20,735 bases of DNA from Casp-actino8 sp032118015 (GTDB taxonomy: Bacteria; Actinomycetota; Acidimicrobiia; Acidimicrobiales; Ilumatobacteraceae). Below, piece by piece: positions 14,391 to 20,735 of the stretch (position 1 is the first letter of the stretch; every line of letters begins with the position of its first letter). The notes under the pieces are model-generated. The model was given only the letters and a program-made list of their open reading frames with translations, had not been told where the DNA came from and made no database searches. The stretch spans positions 1 to 20,735 of the forward strand of contig JAULYE010000134.1 of the NCBI GenBank assembly GCA_032118015.1. Direction: 5' to 3'. A program made the translations under genes and the position numbers.

Positions 14391-15506
14391 ATGTCGGCTT
14401 TGAATCTCGGTGAGATGCTCGACGATCTCGCCTCTTTGGTGAACTGTGAATCGCCTTCCCGTGACATCGATGCTTTGCGGCGAAGTGCGGAAACTCTTGC
14501 ATCGATCATCGAACGCAGGCTTGGCACACGACCGGCATTGGTCGATTCCCCGGCCGGACCTCATGTGCATTGGAAGGGTGGTGATCAGGCGCGTGTGCTG
14601 TTGATTGGACACCACGACACTGTGTTTCCATTCGGCACACTCGGGGACCGTCCGTTTCGTGTCGAAGATGGCAAGGCGTTCGGTCCAGGAGTCTTCGATA
14701 TGAAGGCTGGACTCATTCAGGCGATCCACGCTCTCGCAGCCCTGGACGATCGTTCCGGTGTCGAGCTCCTGGTTTCTGCCGACGAAGAAGTGGGCTCGGC
14801 GGCGTCCAAAGAACTGATCATCGAGCGCGCGAAAGTGTGTGGGGCGGTTCTTGTCCTCGAACCGAGTGCTGATGGCGGCGCATTGAAAACCGCGCGCAAA
14901 GGAACAGGGACCTATGAAGTCCTCGTTCATGGTCGTGCCGCTCACGCGGGTTTGGAGCCGGAAAAAGGTGTGAATGCGCTCGTGGAGGTGGCGACCCAAG
15001 TTCTCCGCATTGCAACTTTGGGCGATCCCGAGCGGGGTACCACGGTGACGCCAACGGTCGCAACGGTCGGAACCGCCGACAATGTCGTGCCTGCATTGGG
15101 CCGTGTTCTGGTCGATGTACGTGCAGAAGATCCACGTGAGAGCGAGCGCGTCGACGCAGCGATGAAGAGTCTCGAGGCAGATCTCTCACAAGCGCGGATC
15201 GAAATTCGTGGTGGATTCAACCGGCCGCCCATGCCCTCGAGTGCCTCAGAAGAGCTGTTCGCTATTGCATCTGACGTGGCCGAGGAAATCGGTCTCGGAC
15301 TTCTTGGTGGTGTCGCAGTTGGCGGAGGGTCCGACGGTAATTTCACCGCAGATGCAGGTGTCGCAACTCTCGACGGACTTGGTGCTGTCGGTGGGGGAGC
15401 GCACGCGGATCACGAGTGGGTCGACGTGGGATCGATGGTGAACCGAGTGCGTCTGCTCACTGGACTGGTGTCACGACTGAGTGGATCACCCCAGTTCGAT
15501 CGCTGA
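14391..15506 (+). CDS. M20-family metallopeptidase (carboxypeptidase G2-like)
   Basis: A 371-residue zinc-dependent amidohydrolase of the ArgE/DapE/CPG2 family, hydrolysing peptide or N-acyl amino-acid bonds. Visible active-site elements: GHHDTV (His-74 ligand, Asp-76), FGPGVFDMKAG (bridging Asp-103), DEEVGS (catalytic Glu-132, ligand Glu-133), LEPSADGG (Glu-157) and the late His in GGAHADHEWV. The central lid domain begins at GTGTYEVLVHGRAAHAG, which is particularly CPG2-like. No signal peptide is present, so it is cytoplasmic. GAGG at 14379-14382 lies eight bases before the ATG, inside the end of the lipoprotein gene, so the two are co-transcribed. A link to the lipoprotein's role is not evident. 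Confidence 0.92.
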   Translation: MSALNLGEMLDDLASLVNCESPSRDIDALRRSAETLASIIERRLGTRPALVDSPAGPHVHWKGGDQARVLLIGHHDTVFPFGTLGDRPFRVEDGKAFGPGVFDMKAGLIQAIHALAALDDRSGVELLVSADEEVGSAASKELIIERAKVCGAVLVLEPSADGGALKTARKGTGTYEVLVHGRAAHAGLEPEKGVNALVEVATQVLRIATLGDPERGTTVTPTVATVGTADNVVPALGRVLVDVRAEDPRESERVDAAMKSLEADLSQARIEIRGGFNRPPMPSSASEELFAIASDVAEEIGLGLLGGVAVGGGSDGNFTADAGVATLDGLGAVGGGAHADHEWVDVGSMVNRVRLLTGLVSRLSGSPQFDR

Positions 15507-15515
15507 CGACGTCAG

Positions 15516-15529
15516 AACAACTCGTTGTT
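15516..15529. terminator. Short hairpin between the convergent M20 and argG genes
   Basis: AACAAC and GTTGTT form a 6-bp inverted repeat (two-base spacer) followed by TTG on the plus strand, in the 37-bp space between the two stops. Directly before it is the palindrome TGACGACGTCA (15504-15514), which includes the M20 stop. The stem is weak, so the call is tentative. Confidence 0.25.
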
Positions 15530-15543
15530 TGAACGGATAGTTA

Positions 15544-16869
15544 TCAGGATTCGAGTTCGAGGAGACCGTGTCCAGGTCCCAGAGTCCCCGCAGATCGATA
15601 GACGTCGAGCTTGGCTCGTGTGTCCTCGATGTCAAGATTGCGCATCGTCAATTGTCCGATTCGGTCCATTGGACCAAAGGCCTGGTCTTCGACTCGTTCC
15701 ATGCTCAGCCGCTCGGGCGCATAGGTCAGATGTGGACCAGTGGTATCGAGAATCGTGTAATCGTCGCCACGACGTAGGCGCAAGACCACCTCACCAGTGA
15801 TCGCAGAGCCAACCCAGCGCATGATCGGTTCACGCAGCATCAGACTCTGGGGGTCGAACCATCGTCCTTCATATAGCAAGCGACCGACCCGCCGGCCCAT
15901 CGACCGATAGTTGTCGAGCGTGTCTTCATTGTGGATTGCTGACACCAGTCGCTCATAGGCGATGTGGAGCAGGGCCAGACCTGGAGCTTCATATATTCCG
16001 CGGCTCTTGGCTTCGATGATTCTGTTCTCGATCTGATCGCTCATACCCAGTCCGTGGCGACCTCCGATGAGGTTGGCCTCGACGACGAGAGCAACTTGAT
16101 CTGTGAATTCGGTGCCGTTGATGGCGACGGGCCAGCCCTCGTGAAAACGAATGGAAACCGTTTCGGCCTCGATGGCGACATCTTCTCGGTAGTGCGCGAC
16201 GCCCATGATCGGCTCGACGATGTCCATCGACGCCGAGAGCTCCTCAAGAAGTTTGGCTTCGTGTGTCGCACCCCAGATATTGGCGTCGGTGCTGTAGGCC
16301 TTTTCCGAGCTTGCGCGGTACGGCAGGTTGTGAGATGTCAAAAAGGCACTCATCTCCGTTCGCCCACCGAGTTCGGCTACGAAGGTTTCGTCCAACCATG
16401 GCTTGTAGACGCGCAATTCAGAGTTGACGAGCAAGCCGTATCGATAGAAGCGTTCGATGTCGTTGCCCTTGTAGGTCGAGCCATCTCCCCAGATGTCGAC
16501 ACCGTCGTCATGCATGGCACGCACGAGCAACGTTCCAGTGACAGCACGCCCCAATGGGGTGGTGTTGAAATAGGTCTTTCCTGCCGTGGAGATGTGGAAC
16601 GCACCGCACTGAAGGGCAATGAGACCTTCGCGAACGAGTTCGGATCTGCAGTCCACCAGGCGTGCGACCTCGGCGCCGTACACCCGAGCGCGGTCGGGAA
16701 TGCCGGCAAGGTCGGGTTCATCGGGTTGGCCGAGATCAGCGGTGTAGCAATATGGGATGGCCCCCTTCTCGCGCATCCACGCCACTGCAGCTGATGTGTC
16801 GAGCCCGCCAGAAAATGCAATACCGACTCGCTCGCCGATGGGTAGGGAGGTCAGCACCTTTGCAGCCAT
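15544..16869 (-). CDS. argG: Argininosuccinate synthase, long (E. coli-type) subfamily
   Basis: A 441-residue cytoplasmic enzyme joining citrulline and aspartate with ATP to argininosuccinate, the penultimate step of arginine synthesis. The PP-loop is AFSGGLDTS (about 18-26). The sequence is close to E. coli ArgG throughout: CYTADLGQPDEPD, YFNTTPLGRAVTGT, DIWGDGSTYKGNDIERFYRYGL, EKAYSTDANIWGATHEAK, IGGRHGLGMSDQIENRIIEA, IGQLTMRNLDI. The frame is open 33 codons further upstream to 16968, but alignment with E. coli ArgG begins at the ATG at 16869. The gene stands alone, convergent with the M20 peptidase and divergent from the phosphatase; no other arginine gene is near. TAGCGT eight bases before the ATG could be its -10 box. 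The long subtype is unusual for an actinobacterium. Confidence 0.95.
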   Translation of the reverse strand: MAAKVLTSLPIGERVGIAFSGGLDTSAAVAWMREKGAIPYCYTADLGQPDEPDLAGIPDRARVYGAEVARLVDCRSELVREGLIALQCGAFHISTAGKTYFNTTPLGRAVTGTLLVRAMHDDGVDIWGDGSTYKGNDIERFYRYGLLVNSELRVYKPWLDETFVAELGGRTEMSAFLTSHNLPYRASSEKAYSTDANIWGATHEAKLLEELSASMDIVEPIMGVAHYREDVAIEAETVSIRFHEGWPVAINGTEFTDQVALVVEANLIGGRHGLGMSDQIENRIIEAKSRGIYEAPGLALLHIAYERLVSAIHNEDTLDNYRSMGRRVGRLLYEGRWFDPQSLMLREPIMRWVGSAITGEVVLRLRRGDDYTILDTTGPHLTYAPERLSMERVEDQAFGPMDRIGQLTMRNLDIEDTRAKLDVYRSAGTLGPGHGLLELES

Positions 16870-16948
16870 GCGTCCCGACGCTATCGGTCGACCATCGGGG
16901 ACTCGTGAATCGTCCACCGGGTCTGGATCTGCATAGATTCGGCTATCG

Positions 16949-17446
16949 ATGAACCTCGACGGCGGCATCCACTCGATCCCGGTACCCGATGCTTCGGGTC
17001 AGATGTGGCTGTGTGGCAAACATGCAATCGGTCCTGACCCACAAGAGATTCTCGACAGAGTCGGAGTCGATCATGTGGTCTGTCTCGTGGAACGCTTTGA
17101 GATCCACGAGCGGTATCCCGCTTATGCGGATTGGCTCGAGACGTCTGGGCGTGCGACATGGTTCCCGATCGCTGATCTCGATTTTGGCAAAGTGGACGAT
17201 GTCGCCGAATTGGTCGACTCGGTCGTTGAGATGTTGCGTGTCGGCCAATCCCTGATCGTCCACTGCGGAGCGGGGATCGGGCGGGCTGGAACCCTCGCGG
17301 TCGCAGTGTGCCTCAGGAGTGGCATGGACCTCGACACCGCTCTTGAACATGTCCGTCTCCATCGCCCTGGAGCAGGACCGGAAGTGGGATCTCAGACGGA
17401 TTTCGTGCGGGAATGGTCGAGAGTTGTCGCCGGCCGAACCCTCTGA
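16949..17446 (+). CDS. Dual-specificity/tyrosine phosphatase-like protein
   Basis: A 165-residue single-domain protein. The Cys-based phosphatase signature HC-x5-R is present as HCGAGIGRAG (His-105, nucleophile Cys-106, Arg-112). The preceding loop FPIADLDF offers Asp-76 as candidate general acid. Flanking helices match the compact DUSP/PTP fold (VAELVDSVVEML before, and LAVAVCLRSGMDLDTALEHV after the P-loop). It would dephosphorylate phospho-Tyr/Ser proteins or a small phospho-compound in the cytoplasm. It is divergent from argG with 79 bp between starts. No Shine-Dalgarno is visible; TAGATT lies nine bases before the ATG. It is a stand-alone gene, convergent with the membrane protein downstream. 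Confidence 0.87.
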   Translation: MNLDGGIHSIPVPDASGQMWLCGKHAIGPDPQEILDRVGVDHVVCLVERFEIHERYPAYADWLETSGRATWFPIADLDFGKVDDVAELVDSVVEMLRVGQSLIVHCGAGIGRAGTLAVAVCLRSGMDLDTALEHVRLHRPGAGPEVGSQTDFVREWSRVVAGRTL

Positions 17447-17464
17447 CTTTCCGGCATCGACTCT

Positions 17465-17893
17465 CTATGCAACTGAGCGAGATCTGACCAAGAAGGCTGC
17501 CGCACTCAATAGCGCAGCAGCGATGGCCAATGCTCCCGTGACAACAGCGGCCCCTGGTGAACTATGGCGATCCACGAATGCAGACGCGACCAACACCAAT
17601 GTGGAGGCACCCGATACGGCAGGGATCCAGGCTCGCCCCGTATACGACCACACTGCAGTGACGAGCATCGGACCGGTCACGAGGATCGCCACAAGAGCGA
17701 GAACTGGGGGAGCCCACCGCTGGTCATCGAGCCAGAAAACCGGACGACCGATGATGTGTGACGAAATACCCACGCTCGCAAGGGCTGCGGTCAGCCCGGA
17801 CCAGCCAAGGAAGATCGTGCGACTCCAACCAGAGGTCAGCCGCATCGGAGTGGCGCGGTGCTCGATTCGGGGCGGGGGGAGTGTTCCGTCCAT
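17465..17893 (-). CDS. Hypothetical four-helix membrane protein
   Basis: A 142-residue protein of unrecognised family. After a short, charged N-terminus it has four hydrophobic segments: about 28-48 (IFLGWSGLTAALASVGISS), 61-82 (PPVLALVAILVTGPMLVTAV), 89-106 (IPAVSGASTLVLVASAF) and 114-136 (AAVVTGALAIAAALLSAAAF). It ends VRSRSVA, which suggests a cytosolic C-terminus. The minus strand is preferred over the overlapping plus-strand frames because it gives this regular helix pattern and a start with a -10 box (TAGGTT, 17906 to 17901) seven bases upstream. It is divergent from the glycosyltransferase. No function is proposed. Confidence 0.75.
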   Translation of the reverse strand: MDGTLPPPRIEHRATPMRLTSGWSRTIFLGWSGLTAALASVGISSHIIGRPVFWLDDQRWAPPVLALVAILVTGPMLVTAVWSYTGRAWIPAVSGASTLVLVASAFVDRHSSPGAAVVTGALAIAAALLSAAAFLVRSRSVA

Positions 17894-17900
17894 TCACCCG

Positions 17901-17932
17901 AACCTACCTCCGTGATTGGTCGCAGATAGGTT
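17901..17932. promoter_or_regulatory. Compact divergent leaderless promoter pair
   Basis: The same hexamer TAGGTT occurs on both strands: 17901-17906 (minus strand, seven bases before the ATG at 17893) and 17927-17932 (plus strand, six bases before the GTG at 17939). Both fit transcription starting at the start codon. The whole intergenic space is 45 bp, so the upstream promoter elements must overlap. Confidence 0.55.
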
Positions 17933-17938
17933 GCCGGT

Positions 17939-18700
17939 GTGGTGAATAGAGCCCCGCATGCCCAGAAGTTGTCGTTTTTCTTTCCCATGTGGAACGAAGA
18001 GGAGTACATCTCGAGAACTCTCAGCGCAGCACGTGAAGCAGGGGAATCCTTGATCATTGCTGGCGAGATCGCCGATTACGAGATCATCATCATCGATGAT
18101 GCTTCGACGGATGAAACAGGACGGCTTGCCGATGAGGCAGCAGCCGGCGACGTTCGTGTGAGAGTGGTTCATCACCCTGTGAACCGCAAATTGGGAGGAT
18201 CGATCAAAACCGGGTTCGCCGAGGCGCGTGGCGATCTGGTCCTCTACACCGATGCCGATCTGCCCTTCGACATGCATGAACTGGAAAAGGCGTGTCGGCT
18301 TCTGCGCCAGTACGAAGCGGACATCGTCAGCGCGTACCGTTTCGATCGCACGGGAGAGGGCTATATCCGGACCGTGTATTCGTTCCTCTACAACGTTCTG
18401 GTGCGGGTTTTCTTCGGAGTGCGAGTGCGCGACGTCAATTTTGCCTTCAAACTCGTGCGGGCGAGTCTCTTCGAACACGTGTCTCTCAAGAGCGAGGGAT
18501 CATTCATCGACGCTGAACTCATCATTCGAGCCCAAAAACTCGGCTTCTCGGTCGTGCAGTTCGGAGTGGACTATTTCCCGCGGACTCGAGGCGTGTCCAC
18601 CTTGTCCTCACCTTCGGTGATCGTGAAGATCCTCCGTGAAATGCGGGAACTACGTCACGAATTGCGTTCGATTCGAGCCGTCGTGACATCTGGGTCCTGA
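17939..18700 (+). CDS. Family 2 glycosyltransferase, polyprenol-phosphate mannosyltransferase-like
   Basis: A 253-residue GT-A fold enzyme. It has the opening strand LSFFFPMWNEEEYI, the nucleotide-binding IIIIDDASTDET (Asp-53/54), the conserved LGGSIKTGFAEARGD and the metal-binding YTDADLPFD (Asp-105/Asp-107). The order and spacing resemble DPM1/polyprenol-phosphate sugar transferases, which transfer a sugar from a nucleotide donor to a lipid carrier on the inner membrane face. There is no transmembrane tail. The GTG start at 17939 is supported by the TAGGTT -10 box six bases upstream; a second GTG follows directly. The L,D-transpeptidase gene starts 36 bp after its stop. A cell-envelope role is likely; donor and acceptor are unknown. 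Confidence 0.88.
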   Translation: MVNRAPHAQKLSFFFPMWNEEEYISRTLSAAREAGESLIIAGEIADYEIIIIDDASTDETGRLADEAAAGDVRVRVVHHPVNRKLGGSIKTGFAEARGDLVLYTDADLPFDMHELEKACRLLRQYEADIVSAYRFDRTGEGYIRTVYSFLYNVLVRVFFGVRVRDVNFAFKLVRASLFEHVSLKSEGSFIDAELIIRAQKLGFSVVQFGVDYFPRTRGVSTLSSPSVIVKILREMRELRHELRSIRAVVTSGS

Positions 18701-18724
18701 CGGAAGAGGATCCAGGTCGGAGGA

Positions 18725-18730
18725 TAAACT
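18725..18730 (+). promoter_or_regulatory. -10 box (TAAACT) of a probable leaderless promoter for the L,D-transpeptidase
   Basis: TAAACT is followed by exactly six bases and the GTG at 18737, so the transcript would begin at the start codon. GGAGG at 18719-18723 is too far from the GTG to act as a normal ribosome binding site. Confidence 0.55.
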
Positions 18731-18736
18731 CCTCTC

Positions 18737-19927
18737 GTGCATCATCAGTCGTTGCCTCCGAGGCGGCAGCCACCGGTCGGTCGGTTGGGACCGCAGGGAC
18801 CGAGTGGATCTCGCGGCCCGATGGGTCGGCGAGGACCTCGTCGCCGTCGAGGTTCGGCACGTGGGCGTCCGACCAACCCGTGGATTCCCACCCTGGCAGC
18901 CGGGACCATTCTCGTGGCCGTCGTCATGGTTGGTGTCGGAGCTTCGGATGGAGACGAGAGTGCATCTCCAGATGATTCGACATTCGTGACGACGACGCTG
19001 AACGCCCAGGTGGTCACGGGAGAGACGTATCGACCTGTGCCCAAGTTGCCCTTGACTCAGACCTACGGTCGTGGAGCAGTGGGTCCCGAAGTGAAGATGT
19101 TCCAGGATCGCCTGATCGAACTCGGATTCGATCCTGGTGTCGCCGATGGTGCCTTCGGGGGACGGACCCAACAGGCCATCTGGGCATTCGAAAAACTCAT
19201 CATGGGTACGAAGTTCGACGAGGTCACCGGCAAGGTGACCAAAGAGATGTGGAGTCGGATGCAGGACCCTCTTCTCATCTTGCCCCGCCGGCCCAACGCC
19301 ACTCCGAATCACACCGAGGTGTATCTCCCCCAGCAAGTTCTCATCGTCTTCCACGATGACAGTCCTGTTCTCATCACGCACATCTCATCGGGAGACGGCA
19401 TGCAGTGGTGTGAAGAAGTGACCATCTCGCCGGGTGAGATCGGCAACGAAGGTGGCAAGACAGCGATCAAAAAAGGAATCTGTGGTGTGTCGTTCACTCC
19501 TGGAGGAGTGTTCGAGTACTACCGCCTCGTGCTCGGGCGACGCGAAAGCCAGCTCGGCGGTATGTACAACCCCGTGTACTTCAACAAGGGAATCGCCGTA
19601 CACGGCGCCAAGGAAGTGCCGACATTTCCGGCATCCCATGGATGCATCCGGCTTCCGATGCACGTCTCGGATTACTACCAGACCCTGGTGACAAAAGGCG
19701 ATCAAGTCTTCGTCTTCGATGGCGTGAAGGAGCCCGAGCAATACGGCGAGCAGTCGCCTGTGTGGAACTGGACCGACCCCAACTACAAGTCATCGACGAC
19801 GACATCTACGTCGTCAGCACCGTCCGTGTCGTCAACGACGAAACCGCCGACGACTCCTGCGCCGACTCCAGCTCCGACGCCCGCACCGCCGCCAGTCGAA
19901 ACGACGACGACCGTTCCAGGCGACTGA
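18737..19927 (+). CDS. L,D-transpeptidase with peptidoglycan-binding domain
   Basis: A 396-residue membrane-anchored cell-wall enzyme that would form 3-3 crosslinks or attach proteins to peptidoglycan. Order of parts: an Arg/Gly/Pro-rich cytosolic N-terminus with seven Gly-X-Y triplets (about 15-35), one TM helix IPTLAAGTILVAVVMVGVGA (about 49-68), and a PG_binding_1 domain (about 113-160: VGPEVKMFQDRLIELGFDPG, GAFGGRTQQAIWAFEKL). A YkuD catalytic domain follows (about 193-327) with the active-site motif AVHG...SHGCIRLP (His-301, Cys-303). The protein ends in a Thr/Ser/Pro-rich tail with repeated TPAP (about 354-396). The GTG start is supported by a -10 box six bases upstream. It follows the glycosyltransferase and converges on the DUF305 gene with 14 bp between stops. 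Confidence 0.92.
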   Translation: MHHQSLPPRRQPPVGRLGPQGPSGSRGPMGRRGPRRRRGSARGRPTNPWIPTLAAGTILVAVVMVGVGASDGDESASPDDSTFVTTTLNAQVVTGETYRPVPKLPLTQTYGRGAVGPEVKMFQDRLIELGFDPGVADGAFGGRTQQAIWAFEKLIMGTKFDEVTGKVTKEMWSRMQDPLLILPRRPNATPNHTEVYLPQQVLIVFHDDSPVLITHISSGDGMQWCEEVTISPGEIGNEGGKTAIKKGICGVSFTPGGVFEYYRLVLGRRESQLGGMYNPVYFNKGIAVHGAKEVPTFPASHGCIRLPMHVSDYYQTLVTKGDQVFVFDGVKEPEQYGEQSPVWNWTDPNYKSSTTTSTSSAPSVSSTTKPPTTPAPTPAPTPAPPPVETTTTVPGD

Positions 19928-19941
19928 GAGGGTGGCTCAGG

Positions 19942-20619
19942 TCAGCCGAGAGAGTCGAGGACCCGGTTCAGTTCGTCGACTTCTGATTCCTGGCCGGTGA
20001 TCATCGACTGAGCCATCTTGCGCACATCGGCATTTGAAGCGTTGTCGACAGCGAATTCGGCCATGTGGATTCCACCGAGGTGATGTTCGATCATCAACGT
20101 CGCAAAGATGCGTGCCGCATCCGGACCGGACGCCCGGGCGAATTCATCGAGCTCTTCTTGTGAAGCGAGGCCGTCCATCTCGTCGATCGGCATCGAATGG
20201 CCCATCCATCCCATGCCGAAGCCGGTGTCGTTGACTTCACTGGCTCGGAAGGATCTCAAGAACTGGATCATGCGTCCTGTCTCGATTTGCTGCGACAGCA
20301 GAATCTCCTCAGCGATGAGCAACAGTCGCGGGTGGGGATTGGCGGTCTTGGTGAGGTAGTGAAATGCCATGTCGACTGCCTGATCGTGGTGGTACCGCAT
20401 GTCCTGGAGGAATCCCTCATCGACCGCGTTGTGAGCGGGTCGGGCGTTGGTGTCACCTATGTAGTAGCCAATGCCCCCACCGAGGATCAGCATTGAGAGA
20501 CCGAGGGCCAAGAAGTTGAGCGGGTTCTGCCACCACGGCCGGACTTCGATGTTGTCGTCATCGGACGACTCAGTTCGGGCCGTTGTCGTTTCCGTTTTCA
20601 CGATGGGGCGGTCTGTCAT
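19942..20619 (-). CDS. Membrane-anchored DUF305 protein
   Basis: From the ATG at 20619 the protein is 225 residues. A charged cytosolic N-terminus (about 1-32, acidic SSDDDNIEV) precedes one TM helix LNFLALGLSMLILGGGIGYYIG (about 34-55), so the domain faces outside. The DUF305 domain (about 63-222) is a ferritin-like helical bundle with its typical His/Met motifs: MRYHHDQAVDMAFHY (His-77/78), ILLSQQIETGRMIQFL, MGHSMPIDEM and MIEHHLGGIHMAEFA (His-179/180, His-185). DUF305 proteins are often found near copper-handling genes, and the His and Met residues could bind metal, but no such gene is adjacent here. TTG at 20637 is a less likely start. The gene converges on the L,D-transpeptidase. Confidence 0.88.
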   Translation of the reverse strand: MTDRPIVKTETTTARTESSDDDNIEVRPWWQNPLNFLALGLSMLILGGGIGYYIGDTNARPAHNAVDEGFLQDMRYHHDQAVDMAFHYLTKTANPHPRLLLIAEEILLSQQIETGRMIQFLRSFRASEVNDTGFGMGWMGHSMPIDEMDGLASQEELDEFARASGPDAARIFATLMIEHHLGGIHMAEFAVDNASNADVRKMAQSMITGQESEVDELNRVLDSLG

Positions 20620-20735
20620 GGGTTCAGCGTGCCACAATCAGAACCGAGTGCCAATGCACCACTGGGTGACATCAGTTGACGACTGCGTCAGTTGATCAAA
20701 TCTCCAGAAACGACGGTCAATTCCCGCTCTCCTGT

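Noticed and set aside
14031..14999. Long minus-strand frame (322 codons) opposite the lipoprotein and M20 genes
   Set aside because: It is antisense to two well-supported genes and is His/Arg/Gln-rich with no recognisable domain.
16870..16968. 33-residue N-terminal extension of ArgG
   Set aside because: It has no counterpart in E. coli ArgG, whose N-terminus aligns from the ATG at 16869, and it overlaps the divergent phosphatase start.
17319..17915. Plus-strand frame of 198 codons opposite the four-TM protein
   Set aside because: It overlaps the phosphatase end and has no domain logic; the minus strand gives four regular membrane helices.
20672..20699. Direct repeat TCAGTTGA (20672-20679, 20688-20695) and inverted repeat TGACG/CGTCA between them
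   Set aside because: Units are short and no promoter can be placed relative to them; they may be an operator for the DUF305 gene but support is too thin.
20688..20735. Possible end of a minus-strand gene at the window edge (RELTVVSGDLIN then TGA)
   Set aside because: Only 15 codons are available, too few to separate from a chance open frame.
1..20735. tRNA, rRNA, CRISPR arrays, insertion sequences, prophage genes
   Set aside because: No cloverleaf-like T-loop sequences, repeat-spacer series, transposase motifs or phage structural genes were seen on either strand.

Overview
The window (about 57% G+C by eye, mostly TGA stops, GTG starts used alongside ATG, several starts with a TANNNT box but no Shine-Dalgarno) looks like chromosomal DNA of an actinobacterium. 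Gene content fits an environmental, Acidimicrobiia-like lineage: lipid and ketone catabolism genes, a DrrAB-type exporter, a DUF305 protein, an L,D-transpeptidase and several small membrane or lipoproteins. This placement is an inference from gene style, not a phylogeny. A 10-N gap at 356-365 shows it is a scaffolded draft or metagenome assembly.

Positions 1-6940, plus strand: a catabolic block. A short-chain dehydrogenase (broken by an apparent misassembly at about 185-365), an overlapping TetR regulator and two different acyl-CoA synthetases form one operon. A CPBP-family membrane protein with its own apparently leaderless promoter follows, then a Baeyer-Villiger-type flavin monooxygenase. 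Together they suggest oxidation of alcohols or ketones to esters or lactones and activation of the released acids to CoA thioesters; the substrate cannot be read from the sequence.

Positions 6983-12035, minus strand: four tightly packed genes in the order LuxR-type regulator, APC-family amino-acid/polyamine permease, DrrA-like ATPase, DrrB-like permease (gaps of 17 and 12 bp, then a 4-bp overlap). The regulator keeps a C-terminal HTH and a long helical body but has no N-terminal ATPase. Upstream lie two near-identical palindromes with core TGCCTGATC(G/A)GGCA, 31 bp apart. This self-contained import/export and regulator unit is the strongest candidate for an undescribed system here.

Positions 12036-12443 are non-coding and hold the palindromes, a perfect 16-bp inverted repeat and a 19-bp tandem duplication that spans the stop of the next gene. 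Positions 12444-13814 (minus) encode a beta-CASP metallo-beta-lactamase-fold RNase-like protein. Divergent from it are a small lipoprotein with a cupredoxin-like domain and an M20 metallopeptidase. After these comes a convergent, stand-alone argG of the long (E. coli) subtype.

Positions 16949-20735 are short independent units: a dual-specificity-type phosphatase, a four-TM protein divergently transcribed from a family 2 glycosyltransferase across only 45 bp, an L,D-transpeptidase with a Gly-X-Y repeat N-terminus and Thr/Pro tail, and a membrane-anchored DUF305 protein. No tRNA, rRNA, CRISPR array or insertion sequence was recognised.
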